From contig JANBPK010000731.1 in NCBI GenBank assembly GCA_027579435.1, positions 48,835 through 112,834 on the forward strand: a stretch of 64,000 nucleotides of DNA. Direction: 5' to 3'. The position numbers and the translations under genes were made by a program. Positions 11,016 through 22,739 of this stretch are shown piece after piece (position 1 is the stretch's first letter; each line of letters opens with the position of its first letter). The notes below the pieces were generated by a model. That model searched no databases. It saw nothing but the letters and a program-made list of their open reading frames with translations, and was not told the DNA's origin. Source of the DNA: Candolleomyces eurysporus. Lineage: Eukaryota; Basidiomycota; Agaricomycetes; Agaricales; Psathyrellaceae.

Positions 11016-14000
11016 GGAGCTGGCCATTTCTGTCTTTCTTTCTGGGTTGGTTTCGAAGTAGCTTCGAGTCTGACAGTCGAGTTGCTCTATTCGCGAGAGT
11101 TCTTCCCGCAGTTCTTGTGACATTTTCTGAGTTATCCTACTCTTGGGGAATGGCCTTAAGATGAGTAACCCGTCCAGAGAGGTTACTCTAGACAACATAA
11201 CGTAGACTCCTTGACCTTTGGCTGTGCTTAGGTCGACAATAGCTCTATCGAGTGTCCTGCCTTGGCTCTTGTAATCTGTGTACGAGTATGCTGGTATGAG
11301 AGGAACTTGTTCGCGTCTGAACGACTTGGACTGGAATCCTTGGATGGTATAAGGGAGTTTGATTGACTTTTTCTTTGGGAATATTGGAACCACGCCGTTG
11401 GGAAGACCTGGAGCAGATATAAGACTATTAAGGATTTCTACGTAGACCACCATGGCTATCCTGTTCCCGGTATCGTCGACTTCGTACACGATATCTTTTA
11501 TCGTGCCCTCGGATCCGTTGACGACCTTGAATGGGACGGATACGTTTTCTGTTAACATCACCTTCATTCCCGGAAACATGGGTAGCATTCCTAACGCGTC
11601 TTTTGTCGTCCTTGATGGGAGATTTCGTAGGTTGTCTGCGTCGGGCCCTTGGATGGAGTTTCGCTTGATGGTGTCCGACGAATGATAAAGGTGAACATCC
11701 TGCCCGAGCCTTTGCGCGTGAGTTGTTAAGAGACGAACATTCATAGCGTCTCTTAGTGTCCTGCTTCCTGCGATGACAGGTGCGTCTTGAAAAGAGCTTA
11801 GCTCCTCTCTGTTGTTTGTGTAGATGTAGGCTAGATCTCTCCTCTTCAAGTGTTCCAGAATAGACATGCCGTTCACTTGTGCTGGGCTACCATCGTGATC
11901 TGTGCGATGATTTGTCCTAAGCATTGACAAGATTTTTGCGAGCGTTCCATCCTCATTCTGCCGCCTGTTTTGGCGAAGAAGGGTTACGGTTTGAACTTGC
12001 CTCCACAGAAAAGCGCCTGATAGAGCAGAGATGCTGTCGGAGTTCTTGGCGTCGAGGTAAGAAGGGTCGTGTACAATACGATGGCTAAACAAGCTAGGCT
12101 GTTTAGGTGGTGTTAACTGATAGAAGTCTCCTGTGAAGATCATATTTATCCCTCCAAATATTTTCGTTGTTTCTGACGGAAAATCGGCCTTCGCTTTTTT
12201 CAGTCTGGATGACATGAGCGCCATAAAGTAGGAACCGACCATTGAGGTCTCGTCCACTATGAAGTACTTCACGTTTTTCCATTCTTCCACAAGCCGTTTT
12301 GTTGAAGAGCTCTTTTTGTTGGGACTGATTGCCAGTAAGTGGTGTAGAGTTTGCCCCTCTATGAGTGACGCTGCTATACCGGTTGGGGCGCCTAGTCTGA
12401 GAATGTTGGACTTGCCAAGCTCTGCAAATAGCATCACTATCGTCTGGATGATATATGTCTTTCCAGTGCCCCCCTCTCCTCCTACATACATTAGCATTTG
12501 ATCTCCTCCCTCTATAAGGTGCTGTGCGACCATTGTGAAAGCTTGCTTCTGTTCCTCATTCAGCTTCCTAGACTTGATCAAGCGGTCGACTATCGACCAC
12601 TCTGGGTTTCTGGAGGAATTGGTACGATTATAGCTGTCTTGTGCGGTCGTAATGCCCGCATTTGGTGGGAAGGAGTCGGGCCGACAGACGGAAAGAGGAT
12701 GAGACATTGGATAAGGGTCCGTGGATAGCTGTATTTCGTTTTTGCAGGAGTTCATGTATGTGTCTTGCAGCGCTATTTTCTTGGCAACTTCTGTCGAGTG
12801 TTTGATGTGGGCACCATGAACGTGTGTTCCGCTGTTTTCACCTACGGCAACTGAAGGCGAGCCGCTCAGGCACTCGTCTAGCATATCGCTCACTGTTCTT
12901 CCTAGCATGGCTGTAAGATCTAATGCAGGGGAGTACACGATGCGATCTGAATCCTCTCGCGTCACGGATAGTTCGAATACGTCGCTTTCTAGGGATTGGC
13001 CCTGAGTCTGCATCCAGTCGTTCCTGTCTGGGTCAGTATCCAAGATTGTAAGGGGTTGAAGGTTTCTTCTAGGGCCACGGGGCCTCAAGTCTCTGGCGTG
13101 TTTCGCTTCCGATAGAAGAGAGATGTTTTTCGCGATTGCTTTCTCCCAAGGAGGCAGTTTGGCTTCGTATTCTTCGAACGATTCAAGCCACGATACGTTG
13201 CCTGCTGGACGCAGATCCAATGGATTCCTCCATGGTTTGAAAAGGATTGTGACGTCTCTGGCCCATAGCTCCAACTCGTCGGAACTAGAGTTTCTTCGAT
13301 GGATACGCGGTCCGAGAAGGACGGGAACTGTGGGTGTAGTCCTGGTTTTAAGTCTATGAGACGCGTATTGTGGGTGGATTTCAGAGTAAAACTTGTGGCC
13401 CTTTTCGTTCGAGGATCTCGAGGATACTTTGTTGGTCCATGCTATGTGTCTGTAGAGGCACATACTATTGAACGGCTCTGAGTCGGGTCTTAGAATGTAG
13501 TCAAGGAGGCGATTTGATGGGGTAATCTTCTTGTTCTCAGACGTCACGGAGACAGTCAGGGAACGCGTCAGGGCTGACCAGTGATCGACGTCCGACTCTG
13601 TAACTTTCGTTACATATCTCAACACCTCTGCCCAATTCATGTGTTGGAAGGTCTCGCAAGTGTAACTCTCTCCACCTCCGATCAAGAAACTCATTACCTG
13701 AGGGTGAGAAAACTCTTGGTGGCCCAGCATGCTGTTGACTGCGATAGTCATCGCCCTTCTCATGCTTGGCTCGCCTTCGTCCGCCGAAATGAGACCTTTG
13801 AGTTCGAATTGTCGAATAGCATACGAAAGCGCAGACAGTCCTGCGTACATAGTGAGAGGTGCTTTTGAAATGTAATCTGTCACGTAGTACATGAAAGCCT
13901 TGGCGTCTTCTCCAGAGCCGATGAACTTGATGTCTGTGTTGCACTTGAGGAGAAAGGTGATCACTGGATTGAAGAGCGTCATCCTAGGATGCCTTCTTCT

Positions 14001-16981
14001 GAGAAGAAGTGCTCCAGTGTCGCGGCAGATCTCTGTCGATGCTCTCGAAGTTCCATCCATTCCAAATCTACAGTTGGACGGTTTTCTGAGATCTCCTGGT
14101 CGAAGATACTTCCAGCAAGTGCCAGTATGTCGGTGCCAATTATATTTTACAAGGAGGTCGTCAACGTGCTCTTTCATCTCCCTTTCGAATTTAGGGGCAT
14201 TGAAATCGACGATAAGAGGACCTGTAACGGTACCTGGATGTTGTGAATCTCCGGAAATAAGCTCGCTTTGGTCTGTATCAGGTGTAGTATTGAGGGAGGA
14301 TCTAGTACCTTGGAAGCCGGAGTCAGCTATAGAATCGATCCATCTGGTTAGACGGGCTCGGTATGTGTCAGACGTTTTTAGTTTCTCGGCCAGTTCTATC
14401 GGGGGTAGATGTCCTCTCAACCATAGCAGCATGTGGCAATGTAGACTCCCTCGTCCCTGGGTTTCTACTGTACCGTAGTATGAGTCGCAGATGCCAAAGA
14501 TGCCCTTGCGACCATGGTTTGTTCGACCTGCTCGAAGAACAATTCGGATGAAATTGCGAATTATGGAGTCGAAGAACTGGGCGCAGGCGGCTGGATGTCG
14601 AATTGATGTTTGCATCCTCTCCTTGAGGCTCAGATTCATCATGTTTGCAATGTCTGTAGAGTCCATGGCTCGACGTGCTAGCACTGAAACGATCGGGTTA
14701 TGGTGGTCGGCAGGGTTTATGGTGATGAACAAGGTCGGGGAGCCTCTCTGATTTATTATAGCCCTGATTTCATTGCGCATATTGATCCTTTGCGCCACAC
14801 CTCCTGGAATACCGCGGGCCTTTGGCGAGATCGAGGCCATGAGGCTGACTATTTTCCTTTCTGTATCGGATACGGGTTGATATGACGGATTGTGTTGGAA
14901 CTTCTCTTTGAGGGATTCGATGTCACATCTGCTTATAGTACGCATGTCGGAGACCAGGCTAGAGTATGTCGATATAGGAACAGAGAAACGGAGGCTGGTG
15001 TTTACCGCCGCTTTTCTGATGATGTTATGAACGTCGAAGGCTACTTCAAATTCTGTTTCAAAGAAGGGGTCGCGCACGCTTAGCAGGTGCCGTAGCTGTG
15101 CTTCTGCAGATATCCGACGTTTTCTCCTTGGTTCGTTGAATGCGCCTATGCCATAAGGATCTGCGTTGGGATGAGCCCAGCTGAGCCAATTTGGGTTGTT
15201 TATGTCGGGAACAAGGCTGGTACCGGGCCTGGTGTAGAGGAACGGATTGCCATCTTTACACCAATTAAGAGCGTGCATAGACATTTCTCTATAGCTTCCA
15301 GACGAATTGTCGCCCAGTGTGTAGGACACGTTCTCCATGAATATTCCGTCCAATCCTTGGTGGCGGTCTGTGTAGTCTGACATTGCTGATTCCACTGCGT
15401 TGTTCACCGGAAGGTGACCTATGCGAGCTGAAGCTGGGACTCCCATGTCGTCAGGCCCGCTAAAGAGCGCCTCGAGGTTGCTGGAACTGAAACCAAGGAA
15501 GGCGGTAGAGAGACTGTAATGGGGATTGTGATTGAGAAGGAATTCTATCAACATCTTGACTCTACTCTTTCGGACTAGGACTGGGTGCAGGTCTTGTATG
15601 TTAGACCTAGTGGGAGGACTCTTAGATACCACTATCGCACAGATCGTATCTCTAATTGAGCATGGCGTAGGAGGTAGTACATTGTTGAGCCTTGGAATAT
15701 TGAGAGGAGTTGAAATGACGTTCCCTCTTATATGACGGGTTTTCGCGCAGTAGAGATCTGCGTCCGTGGGATCGAAGCCCGAGAATCTGCAAAGGATGCT
15801 GTTCGTCCTCACTCGACATATCAGCGCCTTCTCGAATATGGACAACGATTCGAAAGCTTCCTTGACGTCGAGTGGTAGCCGTTCTCTCGCGTAGTAGAGC
15901 CAGTTAGCGAGTGCAAACTTTGGCATCTTCCCTTTTTTTAGGTCTCTATAGCACCTCAGGCAGAGGATCAGAGTGTTCCGTTTATGCTTGTCAGCCAATC
16001 CTATGGGATCAAGGATAGCGCTGTCGTATGATGCTAGATCGTATGACTGAGGAAGGAGATGTTGTGGTAGGTTATCGTTTCGGAGTAACTTCAGGTCGAC
16101 TTCCTCTGGATTGGTGGGACGTAGTTCTTTTGGACTCTTCAGGGCACTGCATGCTGCGCAGGGATGGCGAATAAAAGCGCTGGTTTTCATATTCGCTTGC
16201 CACTTCCTGATTATTTGCCGTTTCAACCTGTTCGAAATTGGAAGTAGGTGGGGAGGACAATCAGAATGCGAGCTGTCGCCTGTTTTATCCTGGTCTTTCT
16301 CGACCGATCCACTTCTTCTGGTGCTTGTTGGTTGAGAGTCTAATTTTGGTTCCGTGACGGTGGTGACTGTATCTTGATTGTTGGATCTACATCCAGACCC
16401 AGATTCGGCATCTGACGACGATCTACGAAGCTGTAGATATGTCAAATTAGAGGTTGCGAACTTTCCAGCCTGTATTGGCTTTAATCGCATTTGGTTGTCC
16501 AAGAGGCCCCTCAATCTGAGTCTGGGCAATTCTTTGAAGACGTAGTAGACGATTCGGCATCGAGTGTCACATCGATGTGCTTGGATGGCGCACAAGAGTT
16601 CGTTCTTCTTCAGCTTTCCCCTCTTGATTCCATGACACCCTGCGATGTCCTGCAATTCTTGGACTAAGAATTTTGGGTATACTGTGGTTAAGAGGTTTAT
16701 CTGGATGTTTAATACGACTATGCTGGGGTCTTTCATGCGCCTTTCTGCCGGGTGAAGCGAGGAAGCGGGCAATACGCCTATAAATCGGTATCCGTAATAC
16801 CAGGTCTCTACAGATACCACTATATCTCTCTGCTCAAGTTGAGAACCGTGTATAGGCGCCTCGATGACTGGATAGACATAATGGTGGTAGCATTGTGCTT
16901 GGGTGTTTGTCGAAGTAAACCGAACATACCTCTGATTGTTAATGTAGACGGGCGAGAGTCTGCTTTCACTTTCTTTGACAT
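10977..16981 (-). CDS. Helitron replication initiator-helicase (RepHel)
   Basis: Exon 2 is one open frame of 5.9 kb. A first exon (16930..16981) and a 62-nt intron (16868..16929, GTATGT...ATCCAG) supply an ATG and close in frame, giving 1980 residues; otherwise the first in-frame ATG is at 16736. The N-terminus holds a SAP-like DNA-binding stretch (residues about 81-117). The Helitron-like Rep domain follows, with HUH motif L-H-C-H-M (about 827) and tyrosine motif YYVTDYISKAP (about 1013). The C-terminal half is a Pif1-type SF1 helicase: Walker A GGEGGTGKT (about 1480), Walker B VDET, GDFYQLTPP, YKSQGRTLD and YVMLSRV. HUH nuclease plus helicase is the machinery of rolling-circle transposition. 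No disabling mutation is visible, so the element may be recent or active. The last codons lie inside the 90-bp repeat. Confidence 0.92.
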
Positions 16982-17047
16982 AGCTTGTTCGATTGTAATA
17001 TGAGGTGGTACGGGTGAAGATCGTGAATCAACGTTGGTCGGTCGACA

Positions 17048-17056
17048 TTTTTATAC
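17048..17056 (-). promoter_or_regulatory. TATA box of the RepHel gene
   Basis: On the minus strand AGTATAAAAA lies about 70 bp upstream of the proposed RepHel ATG at 16981, the expected distance for a fungal core promoter. It supports the spliced first exon over a start at 16736. Confidence 0.5.
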
Positions 17057-17873
17057 TAAACGCGGGTACTAGCGCCAGCACCGCCACTTTACGTGGTCCA
17101 TGATGCTGTGGTATGCGATCTGGATCCTTCTGACTCCTGCCATGGCTGTTTTCCCATGTTTTAGAGGCTGTGTCTCCCCTTGCGACAGGATCCTAGGCGA
17201 TTCAGGGTGCTTTCCCGAAGTCAAGTGCTCCTCGGTGGTTCAGTCGTCTCTTCGGCCAATTTCACTCGATGTTTTGATCGCGATTCTGTTCTCGAACAAT
17301 GGTCCTTCCCTGCTGTAGAATAGGTCTAAAAATGCTTTCAGGTCCATTCAACCTCTAGAGGGGTGGAATGGGCATTGCAGCGTGGCATTGTGAGTCTTGT
17401 CTGGATTCCTAATGATCCTCTGCGAAAAGCGTTTCGGCGATGATGGCTAAATAACGTCATACTCATGTACTTCCTTTTCCTCCTCTTTCTTCCTCTCGTT
17501 CTGTGACCTTCCTCTTCTGTCTCTCGCTTTCTCTCCCTAACTGTTTTTGTAGATTTTTGATTTTTGCGCTTATGATCTGGTGAGCGAGTGGTTCTCTTCT
17601 CCCGTCCACCGTGGATATTTTGCTTACAAACCATCCGTCGATAAACAAGAGCCTACAATTTTTTTNGTGCGATCTGATCTGGCCGTTCTCTTCCTCCCAC
17701 CAATCCTCTCTTCACATCCTTCGGCCTCCACGCTTCGTCCAGATAGATCCGTGTTTTTATCTTCTTTCTTACCCTCCCGAATATTGAGATACCATACCAT
17801 CTGGCGGTATGGTCCCTCCAACCTTGGTAGCGTGTATGACGATGGAAAGATCTCATCTTCTTCCTCCAGAGTC
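17057..17873. other. Intergenic stretch, T/C-rich, no gene seen
   Basis: This stretch lies between the RepHel promoter and the F-box-like remnant. It may include the Helitron 5' end. Open frames here are low-complexity C/T-rich reads with no domain. One N sits beside a T run at about 17666. Confidence 0.4.
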
Positions 17874-19091
17874 ATGTCGAGGGATTGTGCTATCGATATT
17901 ATTCCCTCTGCGGCTCTTCGGGTCGAACCGGGTGATCCGTGCGAAGATGAGCCGTCGTCTTATCCAGCGGTGGAGATTCACCGCCCGGCATTCGAAGATG
18001 TTCAAAACGCCTCCCTAGATTCAAAGGCCTTCCGTAGTTTCGTCGAGGATTCTAACATGAAGACGGTGCTCATACGTTCGTCCCGCGAGCTGGACTTCCT
18101 TCTAGGCCTTGTCAAGGAATATGCCGGTCTTTCAGGCACGACGATACGAGCGGGAGAAATGCGTGAGTATATGGAAGTGTGCATGGGCGAAGATTACGAC
18201 CCGATCAAGCTTGCTACTCTTCTTTCCTTCAGCCCGTATCTGCTCTCGTTCGTGACAGGAACGCATCGCCATGCTCGTCGTCTAGAGCGCATTTCCAGGG
18301 CGTAGCTTTTCTCATTCCTTTAAAAGAGGAGCAGCTTGCGGTGTCTGTGTTTTGACTTTGCAGTGGAAGCTCCTTCTTTAGACGATGTACTGTCCATCGC
18401 CGAATCTCTCGGAGAACCGCACACGCTGCATGCGCGGTGTCTCCATTTCTACCCTGACATCTTGGGTTGATACGCAAGTCACCGTCAGCCCAAAGGTTGC
18501 ATTCGAGTACTTTACTCTGGGGTTTTGTACGAACCGTTTCGGTATTCCCCAGAGATTTCGTCAAGCGGATGGGATTCTCTCCTGTTGCTGTTCATTGGCA
18601 GTTGCTTCAAAATTCCGAACCTAATATACTTGGAAATTCCGGCGTATTCCACCGTCTCTCTTTGTCTTTCAGATACACGGACTTCGCATACAATATCTTC
18701 AAACTATCTCGTGCCATTCAAAGTTTATCCTTGGACCGGCTTTGGGACCATGCATCAACCTTCGCTCGTTAGTCCTGCAGGTCGGCGACGCGGTACCATC
18801 CTTTCCCGGTCCGGACGCCGTATCTAAAAGAGCCTGTCTTACGCCGTGCACGATCGACTCATCTGATATTCAACCGGAACCTACTCTCGCTTGGGTAGCG
18901 TGCGCATGCTCTACGTCTTGTTTACTAGGCTTTGCGGTTCTCGATGCGTGAATTTGCAGGACGGTCGCCTTAGAGGTGTAGGCGAATGGTCAGACATGGC
19001 GCGTTGGCAATGGCCTCTCATTAAATATGTGGTCGAAAAAGTGGACCTCACTAGGAATCCGTTTGGTGATATAGACGGGGCGATCTATTGA
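17874..19091 (+). pseudogene. Decayed F-box/LRR-like gene
   Basis: An ATG at 17874 opens a 144-residue frame to 18305. It holds an acidic leader, a helical E-L-D-F-L-L-G-L-V-K-E-Y segment and a D-P-I-K-L-A-T-L-L-S-F-S-P-Y-L-L stretch. After a GTAGCT...TTTGCAG intron, the leucine-patterned continuation (D-D-V-L-S-I-A-E-S-L-G-E-P-H) does not join in the matching phase. It meets an in-frame TGA near 18468 and then resumes in the same frame with LRR-like text (I-P-N-L-I-Y-L-E-I-P). Further fragments continue in other frames to about 19.1 kb. I read this as a once-functional F-box-like or LRR protein broken by point and frame mutations; only 17874-18305 is clean. Family assignment is weak. Confidence 0.4.
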
Positions 19092-19996
19092 GTCGCAGAG
19101 AACAGCTAGTAACATCACGGTCCCTTCTATTATAAGAAGATCTGCCTGTCTAGCGCTGACTATGTGCGTTCATTCGTTTTTCGCGATCGATAGAAGTCCA
19201 TGATCAAGCCAAAATGACCTTTGCTAGGACGAATGAGCATGTTCGCCTTGTCTCTCCGACTTCGGAACGCGGCGATTATAGAGTCTCATTTGTCTTCCAG
19301 GTGTTGACGGATATCACCTCAAGAAGCTCAACGTGTAGGTTTTGTTTCGCATGGTAGCAAACTATGTGATAGGAAATCGCTCATCCGTTGACCTTTTCCG
19401 AGTTTTTATCGTTTGTGCACTCCCGTCTTGTTTAAAAATCTTCGTTCTCTTCCTTGACTCTGATCTACCTATATTGTGCTTATTGTATTTTATTTGACTT
19501 TTTGCTGTCTATACGCCGGAATCTATTATACATTTGTTATATCATCTGTCGAGTACTATCGTCTAACAATCTAACAACGGTCGCGTGAACTTCTTGGGCA
19601 ACGGCCCTGCGAATGCATTATCCACTCCTTCTTCTGTTAACCCACTGTTCTGGCTCTGTTTGAACACATAGGATCCATAAACTATTTGTGACCTACCGTA
19701 CTCTATCAGACGATCTCGATATCTTCAGATATCAAGCTAAAGCAACAGACTTGAATTCGTCTCTCACAGGAGCGACGGGACCCAGTCTCTCGTTCCTTGC
19801 AGCTCGCCAAGCGGCGTCTCCTATAAGAACTCTTTCACTGGGAATATCTGCCGACTTAGGAACCGTGAGGTAAAAGTCGGCTAAGAGGTGTCACAGGATG
19901 TCGAAAGAGAGAGATGTAAATAGGTGGAATGTGGTCGAGAAAAATGCAATAGAAAGATTGAATTAGTATCGAGATACAATCTTCGAAAATGAGTGA
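19092..19996. other. Intergenic stretch, no gene seen
   Basis: AT-rich and gene-free. The only longer frame (19688-19873, +) lacks a domain. No repeats were noticed. Confidence 0.4.
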
Positions 19997-20715
19997 CTAA
20001 CCTTTTCCGTCTTGCATCGGTTTCTTCCCCGAGCCTTCATCGATCGATTCATGTTGACCGTCGGTACTACATCTACTGGATAAGCCGCTACTGCAGCCGA
20101 AATTGGGTGGATCGGCATTGGAGACTTCTGAGGAAATCCGAAGGTGCACCCTACGCCTCAGTTGCGATCGGCTCGTGAGATGCTGGAGGTCGTCCTCGAT
20201 GAATGAATCTTCAGTGAGGCTACTGTCAGAACCGGTTTCTTCCTCTGTCAATAGCTCTTCGGAAGACGAATCTTCGTCCTCTTCTTCAGACTCCGGTACG
20301 TATGAAGAGTCCTCTGAGTCGGTATTTGAGTCTGACGTCTCGTCTGCAAACACTGTTAGTGTATTCGCACTGAGACAGATACATAATTCGTGTCTTGCTC
20401 ACCGTATATTTCTTGATTATTCTTGTATTTATGTCCGAGGGATGGCAGCACTTCATCCGATGCCGATACGACGCTTGTTCCGGAGGGAGACTGTATCGTG
20501 CTAAGCGGACTTGTGACCCTAGAACCTGATCTGAGCGGCATCTGATATGGCTTCGAACGATGTATGGCTCTACGCGCCCTCAATAGCTTGGTTGAACTGT
20601 AGGCAGTCCTTTCATTTTTAGAACTTCAATTTCGACATCTTTTTTCCACTCACATTAATGGTAATCTCTCTAATTCTTTAATTTCCTTCACGCGCTTGAA
20701 AGACGGTTTGATCAT
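19997..20715 (-). CDS. Acidic serine-rich hypothetical protein
   Basis: Three exons, complement of 19997..20343, 20403..20596 and 20654..20715, with 57-59 nt introns (GTGAGT...CTACAG and GTGAGC...TTTGCAG). All phases close, giving 200 residues. The N-terminus is basic and helical (KRVKEIKELERLPL), then there is a Ser/Pro linker. Residues from about 85 form an acidic S/E/D tract (D-S-N-T-D-S-E-D-S-S, S-E-E-E-D-E-D-S-S-S-E-E), and the C-terminus is mixed charge. Acidic Ser/Glu tracts are common in nuclear and CK2-phosphorylated proteins, but no family is recognised. The frame is also open upstream of the chosen ATG (F-G-Q-L-D-F-V-E-G), so a further 5' exon is possible. Confidence 0.55.
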
Positions 20716-21335
20716 TCCTTCCACGAAATCGAGTTGTCCGAAGGTTGGTATTTCCTATTAATTCTCGTTTGGAACGCAGCTGGATGCGGTGTCCAATCCT
20801 GAGAACAAGAGGAGAGATGAAAGAGTTACGGTTCTAGTTGGAGCGTAGCTGGATGTGAGATCCAATTCTGACAACCAAGGGGGAGGATGAAAGAACTATA
20901 CCGATCGACATTCCATTTTATACTGCATCAGAAAGTAGACACGTGGATCGTATATTGCGAGTGTCTGTGCTGCAGGATGTCAGATCTTGGCGTGAATTTA
21001 TATCGTCTATTCGACTCGTTTGATGTTGATGGATGGAGAAGAAAACTTGGTACAGCATAGCCACAACAAGAGCCTTATTTTTCATTGACAAGGCTCGGCC
21101 GCGTCAGGGTGTCTTCTATGACCGCCGGTGAGTATTTCCGGTCAGCATTCTTGTTCTCAGAGAACATGGAGCACAGCCTCGCAACTGATGGTGTCGCCCT
21201 GATAAAACCGGCCATGGATTCATACAATTCTCACCGCCCTCTTTCTATCGCGTACACCCACCAGTGAGTTAGGCCATTTTGTTTCATAGCAGCGATGTAA
21301 TCGTCCCAAGGAGCGCAGAGGCGTATCCTGTCGGA
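20716..21335. other. Divergent intergenic region with a duplicated 69-bp segment
   Basis: Lies between the acidic protein gene (-) and an F-box gene (+), so it should carry both promoters. Apart from the direct repeat listed separately I see no gene. Confidence 0.45.
20770..20898. repeat. Two direct copies of a 69-bp unit
   Basis: Copies start at 20770 and 20839, a 69-bp period. Shared blocks are TGGA(A/G)CG(C/T)AGCTGGATG, then TCCAAT(C/T)CTGA, an AAC(A/C)A(A/G) block, and G(A/G)GATGAAAGA. The position, just upstream of the acidic gene, would suit a duplicated upstream control element; that role is inference. Confidence 0.65.
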
Positions 21336-22478
21336 ATGAACCGATTATCAAATGAGACTTTGACCGATATGGCGGGTTATCTGGCGGATGATTCCCGTAC
21401 GATAACAAACCTCATGGTAGCCAACAAGCGGCTGTCTGGGGTATGCGAGTATTTGAGGTACCATGCCCTCACTGTTCAAGGAACCAAGGGGAGGAAACTT
21501 CTCGCTACATTGCTGTCCGGCTCTTCGACGTCCCAGAGGTATTGCTGCCGTGTGAAGAGGATTTGGTTTAGATTCTGGCGAGATTCAGAGATGTACCTCA
21601 TGTCTACCTTGATGTGCGAAGTCCTCCCTCTTTTAATAGGATTAATCACATTGAAGGTAGACACCCATGCCCTGGATACTACCCATGCTCTCGTCCGTCT
21701 TCAAAGGGCAGGAATTCTACGAAAGCCCTCTCACCCCGCTCACGCTTTGACTTACATGACGACATCGAACATTGATTCGTCAAGGCTCATCTTGCCATCT
21801 TTATCCTATTACATGGTGACCGGATCCTACGACTTGAGTGTCGTAGCATTTTACCGGTCGCTGAAGGAACTCAGTATCGACAGTTTTATGGATTACGGGG
21901 AGTTCGCGGATTTCGTTTCGACCGCTTCCAATACCGTTCTAGGGGACACATTGCATACCCTCAGCGTCAAGTTTGTGAGATCGATGTCTCTGGACCTTTC
22001 CCTTCCCATCCTTTCGGACGCTTTCAGGGCTCTGGTGGCATTGTCGCTTGATCAGTCGTGCATGGACCTGTTGGTAGGTATCTCAGCGCGCCTTTTCAGT
22101 TATAATTGTGACTCTAGTGCCATCAATCTCAGACATGTACTAATTTACTTGTCTTTACAGACTGCGGTCGATATGTTGGGAAATGACAAACTGGCTTTTC
22201 CTCGCCTCAGATATGCCTCCCTCAACCGGCGTCTGAATTATCCGTTACCAAAGTGGGGTCCGCGTTTGGAGAACGGCCGTCCGCTCATGGATTCAGTACG
22301 CGAACGCATGAAAGCGCAGGTGTCCAAACACAGCTATTTAGCCTACGTAGGACTGGATTCTACGATTTGGGGAAGAGGCTGTGATGGTACTTTCATAGGG
22401 TTCGATGTAATCGATCCGAACACCTGGTGGCAAGGGGTAATCGGGTCTCAGTTCTCTTATGGTCTGTATCCAGAATGA
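21336..22478 (+). CDS. F-box-like protein
   Basis: Two exons, 21336..22073 and 22161..22478; 351 residues. The 87-nt intron is in frame but has a GTAGGT donor, a textbook TACTAATT branch site and a TTTACAG acceptor, so I treat it as spliced. Residues 1-50 match the F-box pattern (N-R-L-S-N-E-T-L-T-D-M-A-G-Y-L, then V-A-N-K-R-L-S-G-V-C). A leucine-rich region without clear catalytic motifs follows. Expected role: Skp1-binding adaptor of an SCF ubiquitin ligase; target unknown. It is unrelated in detail to the F-box proteins near 4.8 and 59 kb beyond the general architecture. The ATG at 21336 opens straight onto the F-box. Confidence 0.68.
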   Translation: MNRLSNETLTDMAGYLADDSRTITNLMVANKRLSGVCEYLRYHALTVQGTKGRKLLATLLSGSSTSQRYCCRVKRIWFRFWRDSEMYLMSTLMCEVLPLLIGLITLKVDTHALDTTHALVRLQRAGILRKPSHPAHALTYMTTSNIDSSRLILPSLSYYMVTGSYDLSVVAFYRSLKELSIDSFMDYGEFADFVSTASNTVLGDTLHTLSVKFVRSMSLDLSLPILSDAFRALVALSLDQSCMDLLVGISARLFSYNCDSSAINLRHVLIYLSLQTAVDMLGNDKLAFPRLRYASLNRRLNYPLPKWGPRLENGRPLMDSVRERMKAQVSKHSYLAYVGLDSTIWGRGCDGTFIGFDVIDPNTWWQGVIGSQFSYGLYPE

Positions 22479-22739
22479 TGGAAATAAGAAACAACCTACA
22501 GGGTCGTAAAGCCTTTGATATGATTTCGATTTTGCTTGGTGTCTGAGCTTATACATGTAGTTATACAGTTACCATTCAATCAAGCGCCTTGTAACTCTGT
22601 CCGACGTATGGGTACAAGTTCACAGACGTTGCTTGCATGTTGTTCTGGCAGATGACATACGTATAATAGATCGAATAGGAATTCTGCTTCAAACTTGAAC
22701 TAGAGCGGGCTGGAGAAGTATTATTACACAACAGACTGG

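Larger units (their letters stand above)
10977..17056 (-). mobile_element. Helitron-type DNA transposon (termini not resolved)
   Basis: The element is defined by its intact RepHel gene and upstream TATA box. Helitrons start 5'-TC and end in a hairpin plus CTRR, inserting between A and T without target duplication. I could not locate either end confidently, so the coordinates are the minimum span. The tandem repeats at 10.0-11.0 kb may be inside the element or just beyond its 3' end. Confidence 0.65.

Noticed and set aside
12259..16335. Many plus-strand open frames inside the RepHel gene
   Set aside because: They are antisense shadows of one long, motif-rich minus-strand frame and have no domains of their own.
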